A stretch of 64,000 nt of DNA, from positions 3,125,501-3,189,500 of the forward strand of contig NZ_JACMTR010000002.1 in assembly GCF_014267175.1 (NCBI RefSeq), written 5' to 3'. This stretch comes from Pseudonocardia sp. C8 (GTDB taxonomy: Bacteria > Actinomycetota > Actinomycetes > Mycobacteriales > Pseudonocardiaceae). The notes under the pieces were generated by a model. That model saw nothing but the letters and a program-made list of their open reading frames with translations. It did no database searches and was not told the origin of the DNA. The number at the start of each line of letters is the position of its first letter. Within the stretch, counting starts at the first letter, position 1. Below are positions 28,744 to 37,097 of the stretch, piece after piece. The translations under genes and the position numbers were made by a program.

Positions 28744-29103
28744 TTGGTCCACGGGCCGGCGGCGCGGACCATCGACGACGTGCTCTACATCGGACCCGGT
28801 GACGTCCCCGGCTCGGACGACCACGAGGGGTTCGTCAGCGGCCGCACCCCGGACGGCCGGGACACCGGCATCTGGACCGACGTGCTCGACGACCACCTCG
28901 ACGGCCCGGCCTACACCGGCTTCCGCGCGGCGTGCGAGTGCGGCTGGCGCGACGACGAGCTCCACGCCCCGGACGCCGACGGCCACCGCGCCGCGCTGCA
29001 CGGGTTCGTCGACCGCCACTTCGCCGCGATCGCCGGGTACCGTCCCGATCCGGAGCGGGACTTCCTGACCCCGTGGTCGGTCCGCCGGGTCACCCACGCC
29101 TGA
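28744..29103 (+). CDS. Hypothetical protein
   Basis: 119-residue acidic protein, no recognised domain. A TGIWTDVLDDHLDGPAYTGF stretch is followed by AACECGWRDDEL, a Cys-x-Cys-Gly-Trp pattern common in short actinobacterial proteins of unknown role, and a C-terminal helix RAALHGFVDRHFAAIAGY. The start is uncertain: TTG at 28744 keeps all of the frame, while GTG at 28780 (DDVLYIG) is the only other candidate; neither has a good Shine-Dalgarno. Divergent from the Rv2629-like gene. Confidence 0.5.
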   Translation: MVHGPAARTIDDVLYIGPGDVPGSDDHEGFVSGRTPDGRDTGIWTDVLDDHLDGPAYTGFRAACECGWRDDELHAPDADGHRAALHGFVDRHFAAIAGYRPDPERDFLTPWSVRRVTHA

Positions 29104-29148
29104 CCGGCCGGGGCGCTCCTCGTGTTCCCTCGCAGCCCCGGGAGTGCC

Positions 29149-29544
29149 ATGCCCGCGCCGAACCGTCACGCCTCCCCCGACCGGCCGGCGCCGGCCCCGG
29201 TACTGGCGTTCCGGGTGCTGACGCTCGCCGCGGTCGCCGTGCTCGCCTGGCAGTTCGTCACCGCGGGCGGGCTGTTCACCGGCGGCGACCCCGGCCTGCA
29301 CGGAGCGGGGGCGATCGTGCTGCACGTCGTGACCGGGCTGGCCGCGCTGGCCGCCGGCTGGCTCCGCGCGGTCCGGGCCGCGCCGTGGTGGCCGGTCGCC
29401 GTGGCGGCTTCGGTGTTCGCGTTCAGCTTCGTGCAGGCCTGGTTCGGCGAGATCCCCGGCCTGGTCGTGCACGTCCCGGGGGCGATGGCGCTCACGGCCG
29501 GCACGGTCTGGCTGGCCGCGTGGGGGTTCCTGCGGCTGCGGTGA
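29149..29544 (+). CDS. Small integral membrane protein
   Basis: 131 residues with four predicted helices: VLAFRVLTLAAVAVLAWQFV, AIVLHVVTGLAALAAGWL, WWPVAVAASVFAFSFVQAW and VHVPGAMALTAGTVWLAAWG. HLH-type His residues inside the second and fourth helices are typical of small DoxX/cytochrome-like membrane families, but none can be assigned. ATG 29149 has GGGAG nine bases upstream. Sits 20 bp upstream of the carotenoid-type methyltransferase gene and could be co-transcribed with it. Confidence 0.65.
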   Translation: MPAPNRHASPDRPAPAPVLAFRVLTLAAVAVLAWQFVTAGGLFTGGDPGLHGAGAIVLHVVTGLAALAAGWLRAVRAAPWWPVAVAASVFAFSFVQAWFGEIPGLVVHVPGAMALTAGTVWLAAWGFLRLR

Positions 29545-29564
29545 GGGGGTTCTACGCTCCGGCC

Positions 29565-30323
29565 ATGGCCGACGCGCACTCCCCCAGCCCCACCCGCACC
29601 GCAGCCGTCGGCCGGACCGGGCTGCCCCGGCACGAGGTACCCACCCACTTCGACGACGGCGCCGCCGACTACGACCGCCTGGTCGGCCTGAACCCCGGCT
29701 ACCACGACCACCTGCACGCCTCGGCCGCGCGGATGCGGCTCCCGCGCGACGGGGCGGGGCTGCGCCTGCTCGACGCCGGCTGCGGCACCGGCGCGTCCAC
29801 CGCCGCGCTGCTCGGTGTCGCGCCGCGCGCCGAGATCGTCGCCGTGGACGCGTCGGCCGGCATGCTGGAGCGGGCCCGCACGAAGCCGTGGCCGGCCTCG
29901 GTGCGGTTCGTGCACACCGATGTCGAGGCGATGGCGGCCCACGGCGTGACCGGGCCGTTCGACGGGATCCTCGCCGCCTACCTGCTGCGCAACCTCGACG
30001 ACCCGGACGCGCAGCTGCGCCGCTTCCACGACCTGCTCCGCCCGGGCGGGACCCTGGCCGTGCACGAGTACTCGGTCGCCGACTCGGCCCGCGCCCGCGC
30101 GGTGTGGCACGCGGTCTGCTGGGGCGTGATCGTCCCGCTGGGCCGGGCCACGTCCGGCGGGACGGCGCTGTACCGGCATCTGTGGCGCAGCGTGACGACG
30201 TTCGACGGCGTCGGGCGGCTGCGCGACCGGATGCGTGCGGCCGGGTTCGACGCCGTCGGGTCCGAGACGATGACCGGCTGGCAGCGCGACGTGGTGCACA
30301 CCGTGCTGGGGACGCGCCCGTGA
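29565..30323 (+). CDS. Class I SAM-dependent methyltransferase, CrtT-like by context
   Basis: 252-residue methyltransferase of the UbiE/COQ5 group. Seen: EVPTHFDDGAADYDRLVGLN, the SAM loop LRLLDAGCGTGASTAALLG, EIVAVDASAGMLERARTK, FDGILAAYLLRNLDDPDAQL and LLRPGGTLAVHEYSVADS. The ATG at 29565 starts homology; an upstream open frame is spurious. It overlaps the crtU-like gene by four bases (GTGA). In Streptomyces crt clusters a methyltransferase gene (crtT) stands immediately before crtU, so the same arrangement is inferred here; its biochemical role in carotenoid formation is unproven. Confidence 0.8.
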   Translation: MADAHSPSPTRTAAVGRTGLPRHEVPTHFDDGAADYDRLVGLNPGYHDHLHASAARMRLPRDGAGLRLLDAGCGTGASTAALLGVAPRAEIVAVDASAGMLERARTKPWPASVRFVHTDVEAMAAHGVTGPFDGILAAYLLRNLDDPDAQLRRFHDLLRPGGTLAVHEYSVADSARARAVWHAVCWGVIVPLGRATSGGTALYRHLWRSVTTFDGVGRLRDRMRAAGFDAVGSETMTGWQRDVVHTVLGTRP

Positions 30324-31957
30324 GCGTGCGGCCGTGCGACCGGCGGCGGGCCGTCCACCCGCCCGCGGGCGGGCTCGGTGACGCGGGCCTGCTCGGCCGG
30401 CGGCCCCGCGTCACCGTCGTCGGGGCCGGGATCGCCGGGCTGGCCGCGGCGACCGGGCTGGCCGAGCGGGGCGTCGTCGTCGAGGTGCTCGAGTCCGAGC
30501 CCTACCTGGGCGGCCGGGTGGGCGGCTGGTCCGCGACCCTGCCGGACGGCACCCCGGTCTCGACGGGGCGCGGGTTCCACGCGTTCTTCCGGCAGTACTA
30601 CAACCTGCGCCAGCTGCTGCGGCGCGGCGACCCCGGCCTGGAGCACCTCGTCGCGCTGGACGACTACCCGCTGGTCGACGCCGGGGGCCGGCGTGACACG
30701 TTCCGCGGCCTGCCCCGCACGCCGCCGTGGAACGCCGTGCTGTTCGCGCTGCGCAGCCCCACGTTCCGGCCCGCGGACCTGGCGCGCCTGGACCCCCGCG
30801 CGGCGGCGCCGCTGGGCTGCGTGTCCGTCCCCGCGATCTACGACGCGCTGGACCACGTCGACGCCGAGAGCTTCCTCTCCTCGATCAACTTCCCGCCGGC
30901 CGCACGGCACCTGGCGTTCGAGGTGTTCTCCCGCAGCTTCTTCGCGCCGCCGTCGGCGATGTCGGCCGCCGAGCTCGCGACGATGTTCCACATCTACTTC
31001 CTCGGCTCCTCCGAGGGGCTGACGTTCGACGTCCCGGACGACGGCTTCGACGTCGCACTGTGGGAACCGTTGCGGCACTACCTGTCCGCCCGGGGTGTCA
31101 CGTTCCGCACCGGGACCGCCGTGTCCTCGGTGGAGCGGGACGTCACCAGTGGACGGTTCCACGTGAATCATTCGTCCGGCGGTGTCTCCACTGCGGACGC
31201 CGTGGTCTTGGCGGCCGACGTCCGGGGTCTGCAGGAGATCGTGGCGGCCTCCCCCGGGCTCGGCCCGGCGAGCTCGTCGGTCGCCGGGCCGGACGCGCTG
31301 GACCGCTGGCGCGCCGACGTCGCCGCGCTCGGCACCGCGCCGCCGTTCCTGGTGCAGCGTCTCTGGCTCGACCGTCCGCTGCGCGCGGACCGGCCGCCGT
31401 TCCTCGGCACCGGTGGCCTCGACCCGCTGGACAACGTCTCGCTCCCGGACCGCTACGAGCGCGACGCGGCGGCCTGGGCGGCCCGGACCGGCGGGTCGGT
31501 CGTGGAGCTGCACGCCTACGCGGCGACCGTGCCGGCCGGGGCCGGCGAGGACGCCTGGACCGCCGAGCTGCGGGCCCGCTGCCTCGCCCGGCTGCACGAG
31601 GTGTACCCGGAGACCGCCGCCGCCCGGACCGTCGGCGAGCTGGTCGAGTGGCGTGCCGACTGCCCGATGTTCGGGGTCGGCGCGTTCGCGCGCCGGCCCA
31701 CGGTCGCCACCCCGGTCGACGGCCTCGTGCTCGCCGGGGACGGCATCCGGATCGACCTGCCGGTCGCGCTGATGGAACGCGCGGCGAGCACCGGCTGGCA
31801 GGCCGGGAACCGGCTGCTGGCCGGCTGGGGGCTCGCCGGGCACCCGCTCGAGACCGTCCCCACCGGCGGGCGGCTCGGGCCGCTGACGCGGGCCGCCGGG
31901 TACGCGATGCAGCGCCGGCGGGAGGGGACGCGACGTCGCCGAGGGGGAACGCCATGA
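30320..31957 (+). CDS. crtU: CrtU-type carotenoid desaturase/methyltransferase (isorenieratene synthase family)
   Basis: 545-residue FAD enzyme that in characterised members turns beta-rings into aromatic phi-rings with a 1,2-methyl shift. Seen: the dinucleotide fold VTVVGAGIAGLAAATGLAER with EVLESEPYLGGRVGGW, the CrtU hallmark GRGFHAFFRQYYNLRQLLRR, VFSRSFFAPPSAMSAAELAT, MFHIYFLGSSEGLTFDVPDD and a C-terminal FAD contact GLVLAGDGIRIDLPVALMER. GTG start, overlapping the methyltransferase stop; the next gene's ATG overlaps its stop. No crtE, crtI, crtB or crtY lies in the window, so the carotene substrate must be made elsewhere. Confidence 0.86.
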   Translation: MSVRPCDRRRAVHPPAGGLGDAGLLGRRPRVTVVGAGIAGLAAATGLAERGVVVEVLESEPYLGGRVGGWSATLPDGTPVSTGRGFHAFFRQYYNLRQLLRRGDPGLEHLVALDDYPLVDAGGRRDTFRGLPRTPPWNAVLFALRSPTFRPADLARLDPRAAAPLGCVSVPAIYDALDHVDAESFLSSINFPPAARHLAFEVFSRSFFAPPSAMSAAELATMFHIYFLGSSEGLTFDVPDDGFDVALWEPLRHYLSARGVTFRTGTAVSSVERDVTSGRFHVNHSSGGVSTADAVVLAADVRGLQEIVAASPGLGPASSSVAGPDALDRWRADVAALGTAPPFLVQRLWLDRPLRADRPPFLGTGGLDPLDNVSLPDRYERDAAAWAARTGGSVVELHAYAATVPAGAGEDAWTAELRARCLARLHEVYPETAAARTVGELVEWRADCPMFGVGAFARRPTVATPVDGLVLAGDGIRIDLPVALMERAASTGWQAGNRLLAGWGLAGHPLETVPTGGRLGPLTRAAGYAMQRRREGTRRRRGGTP

Positions 31958-32979
31958 CCCTGCTGCCCCGGTTCACCGCACTGTCCCGGATCACCGCGCG
32001 CTGGCCCGCCTCGTGGCCGCTGCAGCCGCTGCCCGCCGCCGACTGGGCCCGCCAGGAGCCCACCCATGCCGACGCCGACCCGGCGCTGATCTCCGCGGCG
32101 CTGGAGCGGGCCCGCGCCCGGCCGTCCGGGAACTGGTTCGTGGTCGCGGCGAGCCGGGAGGTCCGGGCGGACCGGCCGTTCGGCACCCGGGTCGGCGGGC
32201 GCGAGCTCGTCGCCTGGCGGGACACCGGCGGCCAGGTGCGGATCGGGCCGGGGGCCTGCCCGCACCTCGGGGCGCCGATGGCGCTGGCCGCGGTCGACCG
32301 CGGCGAGCTGGTGTGCCGCTGGCACGGCCTGCGCCTCGGTGCGCGGCCGGGGCCCGGCTGGTCGCCGTACCCGGCGCACGACGACGGCGTGCTGGTCTGG
32401 GCCCGGCTCGACGCCCTCGGCGGCGAGGACCCCACCGAGGTGCCCGTGGTCCCGCGCCGCCCGGCCGGGCGCACCCTGGACGCGGTCACCACGCTCACCG
32501 GGGTCTGCGAGCCCGAGGACATCGTCGCCAACCGGCTCGACCCGTGGCACGGCGCCTGGTTCCATCCGTACTCGTTCCAGCGGCTGACCGTGGAGTCCGC
32601 ACCGGCCGCCCGCGGCGTGGCCGAGGGCGACGACCGGTTCACCGTCGCGGTCACGTTCAAGGTCGGGCCGGGGCTCGGCGTCCCGGTCCGGGCCGAGTTC
32701 GTGTGCCCGGAGCCGCGCACGGTCGTGATGCGGATCCTCGAGGGCGAGGGCGCCGGCAGCGTCGTCGAGACGCACGCGACCCCGCGCGGCCCGGGGCGGG
32801 ACGGGCGGCCGCGGACCTCGGTGATCGAGGCCGTCGTCGCCGGGTCGGAGCGGCCCGGGTTCGCCGTCGCGTCCCGGCTGGCGCCGGCGATCCGGCCGGC
32901 CATGACCGCCGCCGCGACCCGGCTGTGGCGCGACGACCTCGACTACGCCGAACGCCGCTACGCGCTGCGCACGCCCTGA
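31954..32979 (+). CDS. Rieske [2Fe-2S] oxygenase-like protein (DUF5914 type)
   Basis: 341 residues: an N-terminal segment, a Rieske domain at about 60-150 with ligands in GACPHLGAPM (C-x-H) and LVCRWHGLRL (C-x2-H), and a C-terminal catalytic-like domain containing NRLDPWHGAWFHPYSFQRLT, where the two His could bind mononuclear iron. The four-base overlap with crtU shows coupled expression. A role in oxidising the aromatic carotenoid end group is inferred; in other actinobacteria this type of protein also accompanies crtU. No reductase or ferredoxin partner is adjacent. Confidence 0.8.
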   Translation: MTLLPRFTALSRITARWPASWPLQPLPAADWARQEPTHADADPALISAALERARARPSGNWFVVAASREVRADRPFGTRVGGRELVAWRDTGGQVRIGPGACPHLGAPMALAAVDRGELVCRWHGLRLGARPGPGWSPYPAHDDGVLVWARLDALGGEDPTEVPVVPRRPAGRTLDAVTTLTGVCEPEDIVANRLDPWHGAWFHPYSFQRLTVESAPAARGVAEGDDRFTVAVTFKVGPGLGVPVRAEFVCPEPRTVVMRILEGEGAGSVVETHATPRGPGRDGRPRTSVIEAVVAGSERPGFAVASRLAPAIRPAMTAAATRLWRDDLDYAERRYALRTP

Positions 32980-33028
32980 GGCCCAGCGGTCGGGGGCCGA
33001 AGCATCGGTACTGCGGGTTCACAGGGGC

Positions 33029-33463
33029 TCACAGATAGGGATCGGTGATCTCCCGCAGCCGGGTGAGCGTGTCGCGCAGCTGCTGCATGCGCTCGGCACC
33101 CAGGTGCGCGGTCCACTCGGCCTCGATCTCGGCGATGGTGGCGGCGCCGACCGGGATCGTGGCCGCGCCGCGCTCGGTGATCCGGACCAGGCGCGCCCGG
33201 GCGTCGGACGGGTCCGGGGCGCGTTCGACGTACCCGGCGCGTTCGAGCTGGTCGACCAGGAACCCGGCGGTCTGCTTCGTGACCTGGGCGGCCTCGGCGA
33301 GCTCGGTGAGGCGGCTGCCGTCCGGACCGATCCGCTGGAAGACCCGGGCCTGGGCGGGGGTGATGTCGGCGAAGCCCGCCTCGGCCAGCGCCCGGAACAC
33401 CCGGCCCTCCAGGGCGCGGTACGGGATGTAGAGCAGCAGCCCGATGTTCAGCTCCTCCGCCAT
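33029..33463 (-). CDS. MarR family transcriptional regulator
   Basis: 144-residue winged-helix repressor. YIPYRALEGRVFRALAEAGF leads into ITPAQARVFQRIGPDGSRLT, ELAEAAQVTKQTAGFLVDQL is the recognition region, and RAPDPSDARARLVRITERG the wing. Divergent from the MDMPI-type gene with a perfect 21-bp operator between them, so it should repress both itself and that gene until a ligand releases it. Confidence 0.9.
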   Translation of the reverse strand: MAEELNIGLLLYIPYRALEGRVFRALAEAGFADITPAQARVFQRIGPDGSRLTELAEAAQVTKQTAGFLVDQLERAGYVERAPDPSDARARLVRITERGAATIPVGAATIAEIEAEWTAHLGAERMQQLRDTLTRLREITDPYL

Positions 33464-33490
33464 GCACGTGCTCCTTGCTGCAGTACGAGA

Positions 33491-33511
33491 CTCTGACTAT
33501 ATTGGTCAGAG
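33491..33511. promoter_or_regulatory. MarR operator candidate
   Basis: CTCTGAC-N7-GTCAGAG, perfect 7-bp arms around TATATTG, in the 73-bp gap between divergent MarR and MDMPI-type genes. The TATATT centre could also form a -10 box. The placement supports autorepression and control of the divergent gene. Confidence 0.72.
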
Positions 33512-33536
33512 GCTGATACTAACCCGAGGAGACGTC

Positions 33537-34202
33537 ATGGACCGGGACGCGATGTGGCAGGTCCTCGACTCCGAGCGTGACCGGGCGGCCGATCTCCTCG
33601 AGTCGCTGTCACCGGAGGAGTGGGAGCGGCCGACGCCGTGCGCCGGCTGGCGGGTGCGCGAGGTCGCCGCCCACCTCGCGCTCGGCCCGCGGACCACCGT
33701 GCGGCAGGTGCTCGTCGAGATCGTCCGGGCCCGCGGGTCCTTCGACCGGATGATCGACCAGACCGCCCGGCGGCACGCCCGCCGCCCGGCCCCGCAGCTG
33801 GTCGCCGACCTGCGCGGGTGCGTCGGGTCCCGGCGGCTCGCCCCGGGCCAGACGCTCGCCGTCGCGATGATGGACGCCCTGGTGCACGGCCAGGACATCG
33901 CCGTCGCCGTCGGCCGCCGGCACCCGGTGCCGCCGGAGGCCGGGCGGGTCGCGGCCGAGCTCCTGTGGCGCACCGGCTTCCCGTTCCACGCCCGCCGCAG
34001 GCTCGCGGGGTTCGCGTTGCGCGCGACCGACGCCGACTGGAGCGCGGGGACCGGCGCCGAGATCAGGGGCCCGATCGAGGCGCTGCTGCCGCTGCTCGCC
34101 GGGCGCACGGCCACCCTGCCCCGGCTGGGCGGGGCCGGTGCGGCCGTGCTCGCGGCACGGCGGTCCGAGCCGGCGCCCGCGCCGCGCGGCGGGCAGCCCT
34201 GA
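33537..34202 (+). CDS. Maleylpyruvate isomerase-type (MDMPI/DinB-like) protein
   Basis: 221-residue protein of the mycothiol-dependent maleylpyruvate isomerase N-terminal fold (TIGR03083-like). Seen: LLESLSPEEWERPTPCAGWR, VREVAAHLALGPR (first metal His) and MMDALVHGQDIAVAVGRRHP (later His residues), matching the family's metal site. Many members have unknown thiol-transfer substrates. GAGGAG is seven bases upstream of the ATG. Its divergent MarR partner and the operator between them suggest induction by a small molecule. Confidence 0.83.
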   Translation: MDRDAMWQVLDSERDRAADLLESLSPEEWERPTPCAGWRVREVAAHLALGPRTTVRQVLVEIVRARGSFDRMIDQTARRHARRPAPQLVADLRGCVGSRRLAPGQTLAVAMMDALVHGQDIAVAVGRRHPVPPEAGRVAAELLWRTGFPFHARRRLAGFALRATDADWSAGTGAEIRGPIEALLPLLAGRTATLPRLGGAGAAVLAARRSEPAPAPRGGQP

Positions 34203-34216
34203 GGCGGCCATCACCC

Positions 34217-34280
34217 GAACGCTCACCGAACCCCGGCGTCGCTCACGCGATCCGGCGAGCGTTCCCGCATTCGGGCGTTC
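34217..34280. repeat. Palindromic repeat, family B, copy 2 (degenerate)
   Basis: A 64-bp imperfect palindrome beginning GAACGC and ending GCGTTC, between the convergent MDMPI-type and AraC genes. It shares the ordered blocks ACGCTCAC, AACCCCGG, CGCTCAC, CGAT and GCGAGCGTT with the copy at 20272-20332. The stem is less regular than in copy 1. The rest of the gap to 34349 holds nothing recognisable. Confidence 0.6.
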
Positions 34281-34349
34281 CCGTCCATGGCACCGCGGCA
34301 GTCGGCGCGGTGGTCCCGGTCGCCCGGACCCGGCGTCCGGTGCAGCCGG

Positions 34350-35384
34350 TCACCCGGCCGGGTCGGCCGTCGCCGTCACCCCGCCCTGGCGCAGCGCCCG
34401 GGGCGGCGCCCCGAACCACCGCCGCGACGCCCGGGTGAGCGCCGACTGCTCCGCCAGCCCCACCATGGCCGCGACCTGTGTGAACGGCAGGTCGGTCCGG
34501 GTGATGAGGCGTTCGGCGACGTCCCGGCGGGCCTCGTCGACGATCTCCTCGAACGTGGTGCCCTCGGCCGCGAGGTGCCGCTGCAGGGTGCGCGGGTGGA
34601 CCCGCAGCAGCCGGGCGACCGATCCGATCCGCACCGGCCCGGTCCCCAGCGAGCGGTCCACGGCCGTGCGGACCCGGTCGGTGACCCGGCGGCCCGGGCG
34701 GTCGAAGTGGGTCTCCAGGTACTCGATCGCGATCGTCCGCACGGTCTCGTCGCCGTCCAGCGGGCGGCTCAGCAGGTCCGCGGGCACCCGCAGGACCGCG
34801 TCCGGCCGGCCGAAGCGCACCTCGGCGCCGAAGAAGTCCCGGTAGCGCTGCTCCGGCGCCAGCGCCGGGTGCGGCAGGTGCACCGAGCGGAGGCCGTAGG
34901 AGCCGCCGGCCAGCAGCGTCACGATCCGGTGCATCACCCCCACGCCGAGGTCGGCCACGTGCGGCGGCAGCGGGTCGGTGCTGCCGTACTCCAGCCCCGT
35001 GACGCCGGCGACGCCCTCCGGATCGGCGACCGCGGCGATCGTGAGGGCAGGGCTGTGCACGTAGAGGTATTTCGACGCGCAGTCCAGCGCGTCGCCCAGC
35101 GACGCCGAGTTCTCGACGGCGACCGCGAGCGGGCCCAGGATCTCCGGGCCCTGCCGTTCGGCCAGCCGCAGGCCGAGATCGGCGCAGCGCAGCTCCGCGG
35201 CCGCGGTCTCCAGCACCCGGGCGACCGACCGGGTGGGGACCAGCGCGTCCGGGTCGGCGCCGTCCACCGCGGACACCGGGATGCGGAACCGCGCGAGCAT
35301 CTCCGGGCCGTCGCCGCCGAGCTCCCCGATCAGCTCCGGAAGCCCGCGCAACGCCCTCGCCCGGGTGAGCGATCCCGTTCCCAT
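34350..35384 (-). CDS. AraC family regulator with arabinose-binding-type N-terminal domain (VirS-like)
   Basis: 344 residues: an N-terminal ligand domain of about 200 residues (GLRLAERQGPEILGPLAVAV and YLYVHSPALTIAA are typical of the Arabinose_bd group) and a C-terminal AraC HTH, with RIGSVARLLRVHPRTLQRHL and LPFTQVAAMVGLAEQSALTR then ASRRWFGAPPRALR. Divergent from a MymA-like monooxygenase operon. The arrangement resembles mycobacterial virS-mymA, where the AraC protein activates the monooxygenase operon in acid, so it probably controls the divergent genes here. Confidence 0.87.
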   Translation of the reverse strand: MGTGSLTRARALRGLPELIGELGGDGPEMLARFRIPVSAVDGADPDALVPTRSVARVLETAAAELRCADLGLRLAERQGPEILGPLAVAVENSASLGDALDCASKYLYVHSPALTIAAVADPEGVAGVTGLEYGSTDPLPPHVADLGVGVMHRIVTLLAGGSYGLRSVHLPHPALAPEQRYRDFFGAEVRFGRPDAVLRVPADLLSRPLDGDETVRTIAIEYLETHFDRPGRRVTDRVRTAVDRSLGTGPVRIGSVARLLRVHPRTLQRHLAAEGTTFEEIVDEARRDVAERLITRTDLPFTQVAAMVGLAEQSALTRASRRWFGAPPRALRQGGVTATADPAG

Positions 35385-35464
35385 GTCGCATCAGGTTAAG
35401 TAGTTGTCGCGCGCGGTCAAGTTACCGCCGGTAGGTTTCGGGCACACTGGGACCGGCCAGCAAG

Positions 35465-35501
35465 GTCAGTGCAGTGCACAGTCAGTGCAACGGTCAGTGC
35501 A
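35465..35501. promoter_or_regulatory. Three direct repeats of GTCAGTGCA upstream of the monooxygenase operon
   Basis: GTCAGTGCA occurs exactly at 35465-35473, 35481-35489 and 35493-35501 (spacings 16 and 12), ending 28 bases before the monooxygenase ATG. Direct repeats are the usual binding pattern of AraC-family proteins, and the AraC gene is divergent from this point, so they are candidate activator sites. Confidence 0.6.
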
Positions 35502-35528
35502 GACGACGGCAGAGCAGGAGGCCGCTCC

Positions 35529-37097
35529 ATGACGCAGCCCACCTCGGAGAACGGCACCGAACATCACGACGTGATCATCGTCGGGGCCGGCCTGTCCGGG
35601 ATCGGCGCCGCCTGCCGGCTCCAGCAGGAGCTGCCCGGCAAGGACTACGTGATCCTCGAGGGCCGCGACGACATCGGCGGCACCTGGGACCTGTTCCGCT
35701 ACCCGGGCATCCGCTCGGACTCGGACATGTTCACCCTCGCCTACCCGTTCAAGCCGTGGCGGGAACGCAAGTCGATCGCCGACGGGCACAGCATCCGCGG
35801 CTACATCACCGATGCGGCCCGCGAGCACGGCGTGACGGGCCGCATCCGGTTCGGTACCCGGGTCGTCGGGGCGTCCTGGGACTCGGCCACCGCGCGCTGG
35901 ACCGTGGACGCCGAGACCGCGGACGGCCCCCGGCGCTACACCTGCGCGTTCCTGTTCATGTGCTCGGGCTACTACGACTACGACCAGGGCTACCAGCCGG
36001 ACTTCCCCGGCCGGGAGGACTTCGCCGGCACCTGGGTGCACCCCCAGTTCTGGCCGGAGGACCTCGACTACGCCGGCAAGCGCGTCGTCGTCATCGGCTC
36101 CGGCGCCACCGCGGTCACGCTGATCCCGTCGCTGGCCGAGCACGCCGCGCACGTGACGATGCTGCAGCGCTCGCCGTCGTACCTGACGGTGCTGCCCGGC
36201 ACCGACCCGGTCGCCGACCGGCTCCGGCGCCACCTGCCCGCCTCGCTCGCGCACCGCATCCTGCGCCTGCAGTACGTCGCCCTCACCCAGGGCTTCTACC
36301 AGCTGGCCCGGCGCCGCCCCGAGCGCGTCAAGAAGGTGCTGCGCGGGCTGGCCCTGCGGTTCCTCCAGGACGAGTCCTACGTGGACCAGCACTTCACGCC
36401 GTCCTACGAGCCGTGGGACCAGCGCCTCTGCGTGGTCCCCGAGGGCGACTTCTTCCGGTCCATCTCCCGGGGGGCCGCGTCGGTCGTCACCGACCACATC
36501 GACCGGATCACCGAGAAGGGCATCCGGCTGCGCTCCGGCGAGGAGCTCGAGGCGGACATCATCGTCTCGGCGACCGGGCTGTCGCTGAAGCCGCTGGGCG
36601 GCATGACGATCCACGTCGACGGTGAGCAGGTCGACATCGGCAAGACGGTCACCTACCGGGGCCTGATGCTCTCCGGCGTCCCGAACCTGGCGTTCTGCAT
36701 CGGCTACGTCAACGCGTCCTGGACGCTGCGTGCCGACCTGGTCGCCCGCTACGTCCCGCGGCTGCTGGCGCTCATGGACCGCGAGCGGATCGCGATCGCG
36801 ACGCCGGCACCCTCGGTGTCGCCGGACCGGCCGCTGCTGGACCTGCAGTCCGGCTACGTGAAGCGCTCCGAGCACCTGTTCCCCCGCCAGGGCCGCAAGG
36901 ACCCGTGGCGGCTGCGGCAGAACTTCTTCCTGGACGCGATCGGCCTCGGCCGGGCCGACCTCAAGAAGGACATGCTGCTCACCCCCGCCTCGGTGCTCGG
37001 GAGCCGCACGGGCGCCGTGCCGGCACCGACGGCGTCCGGCATCGCCGCCGACCCGGCACCCGCCGGCACCGTCGGCGCGCAGGAGGTGGCGTCGTGA
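35529..37097 (+). CDS. Flavin-containing/Baeyer-Villiger monooxygenase (MymA-like)
   Basis: 522-residue FAD/NADPH monooxygenase. FAD fold DVIIVGAGLSGIGAACRLQ, then DDIGGTWDLFRYPGIRSDSD, the Baeyer-Villiger fingerprint FAGTWVHPQFW (F-x-G-x3-H-x3-W), and the NADPH fold KRVVVIGSGATAVTLIPSLA. Similar in layout to M. tuberculosis MymA (Rv3083). ATG 35529 has AGGAGG nine bases upstream; upstream in-frame codons run through the regulatory repeats. First gene of an operon: its stop overlaps the SDR start (GTGA). Ketones, aldehydes or thioether-type drugs are plausible substrates; the natural one is unknown. Confidence 0.88.
   Translation: MTQPTSENGTEHHDVIIVGAGLSGIGAACRLQQELPGKDYVILEGRDDIGGTWDLFRYPGIRSDSDMFTLAYPFKPWRERKSIADGHSIRGYITDAAREHGVTGRIRFGTRVVGASWDSATARWTVDAETADGPRRYTCAFLFMCSGYYDYDQGYQPDFPGREDFAGTWVHPQFWPEDLDYAGKRVVVIGSGATAVTLIPSLAEHAAHVTMLQRSPSYLTVLPGTDPVADRLRRHLPASLAHRILRLQYVALTQGFYQLARRRPERVKKVLRGLALRFLQDESYVDQHFTPSYEPWDQRLCVVPEGDFFRSISRGAASVVTDHIDRITEKGIRLRSGEELEADIIVSATGLSLKPLGGMTIHVDGEQVDIGKTVTYRGLMLSGVPNLAFCIGYVNASWTLRADLVARYVPRLLALMDRERIAIATPAPSVSPDRPLLDLQSGYVKRSEHLFPRQGRKDPWRLRQNFFLDAIGLGRADLKKDMLLTPASVLGSRTGAVPAPTASGIAADPAPAGTVGAQEVAS

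Noticed and set aside
25149..28802. 1217-codon plus-strand frame
   Set aside because: It crosses the MFS, MarR and deaminase genes in wrong frames, with Ser/Arg/Thr-rich content and no recognisable fold.
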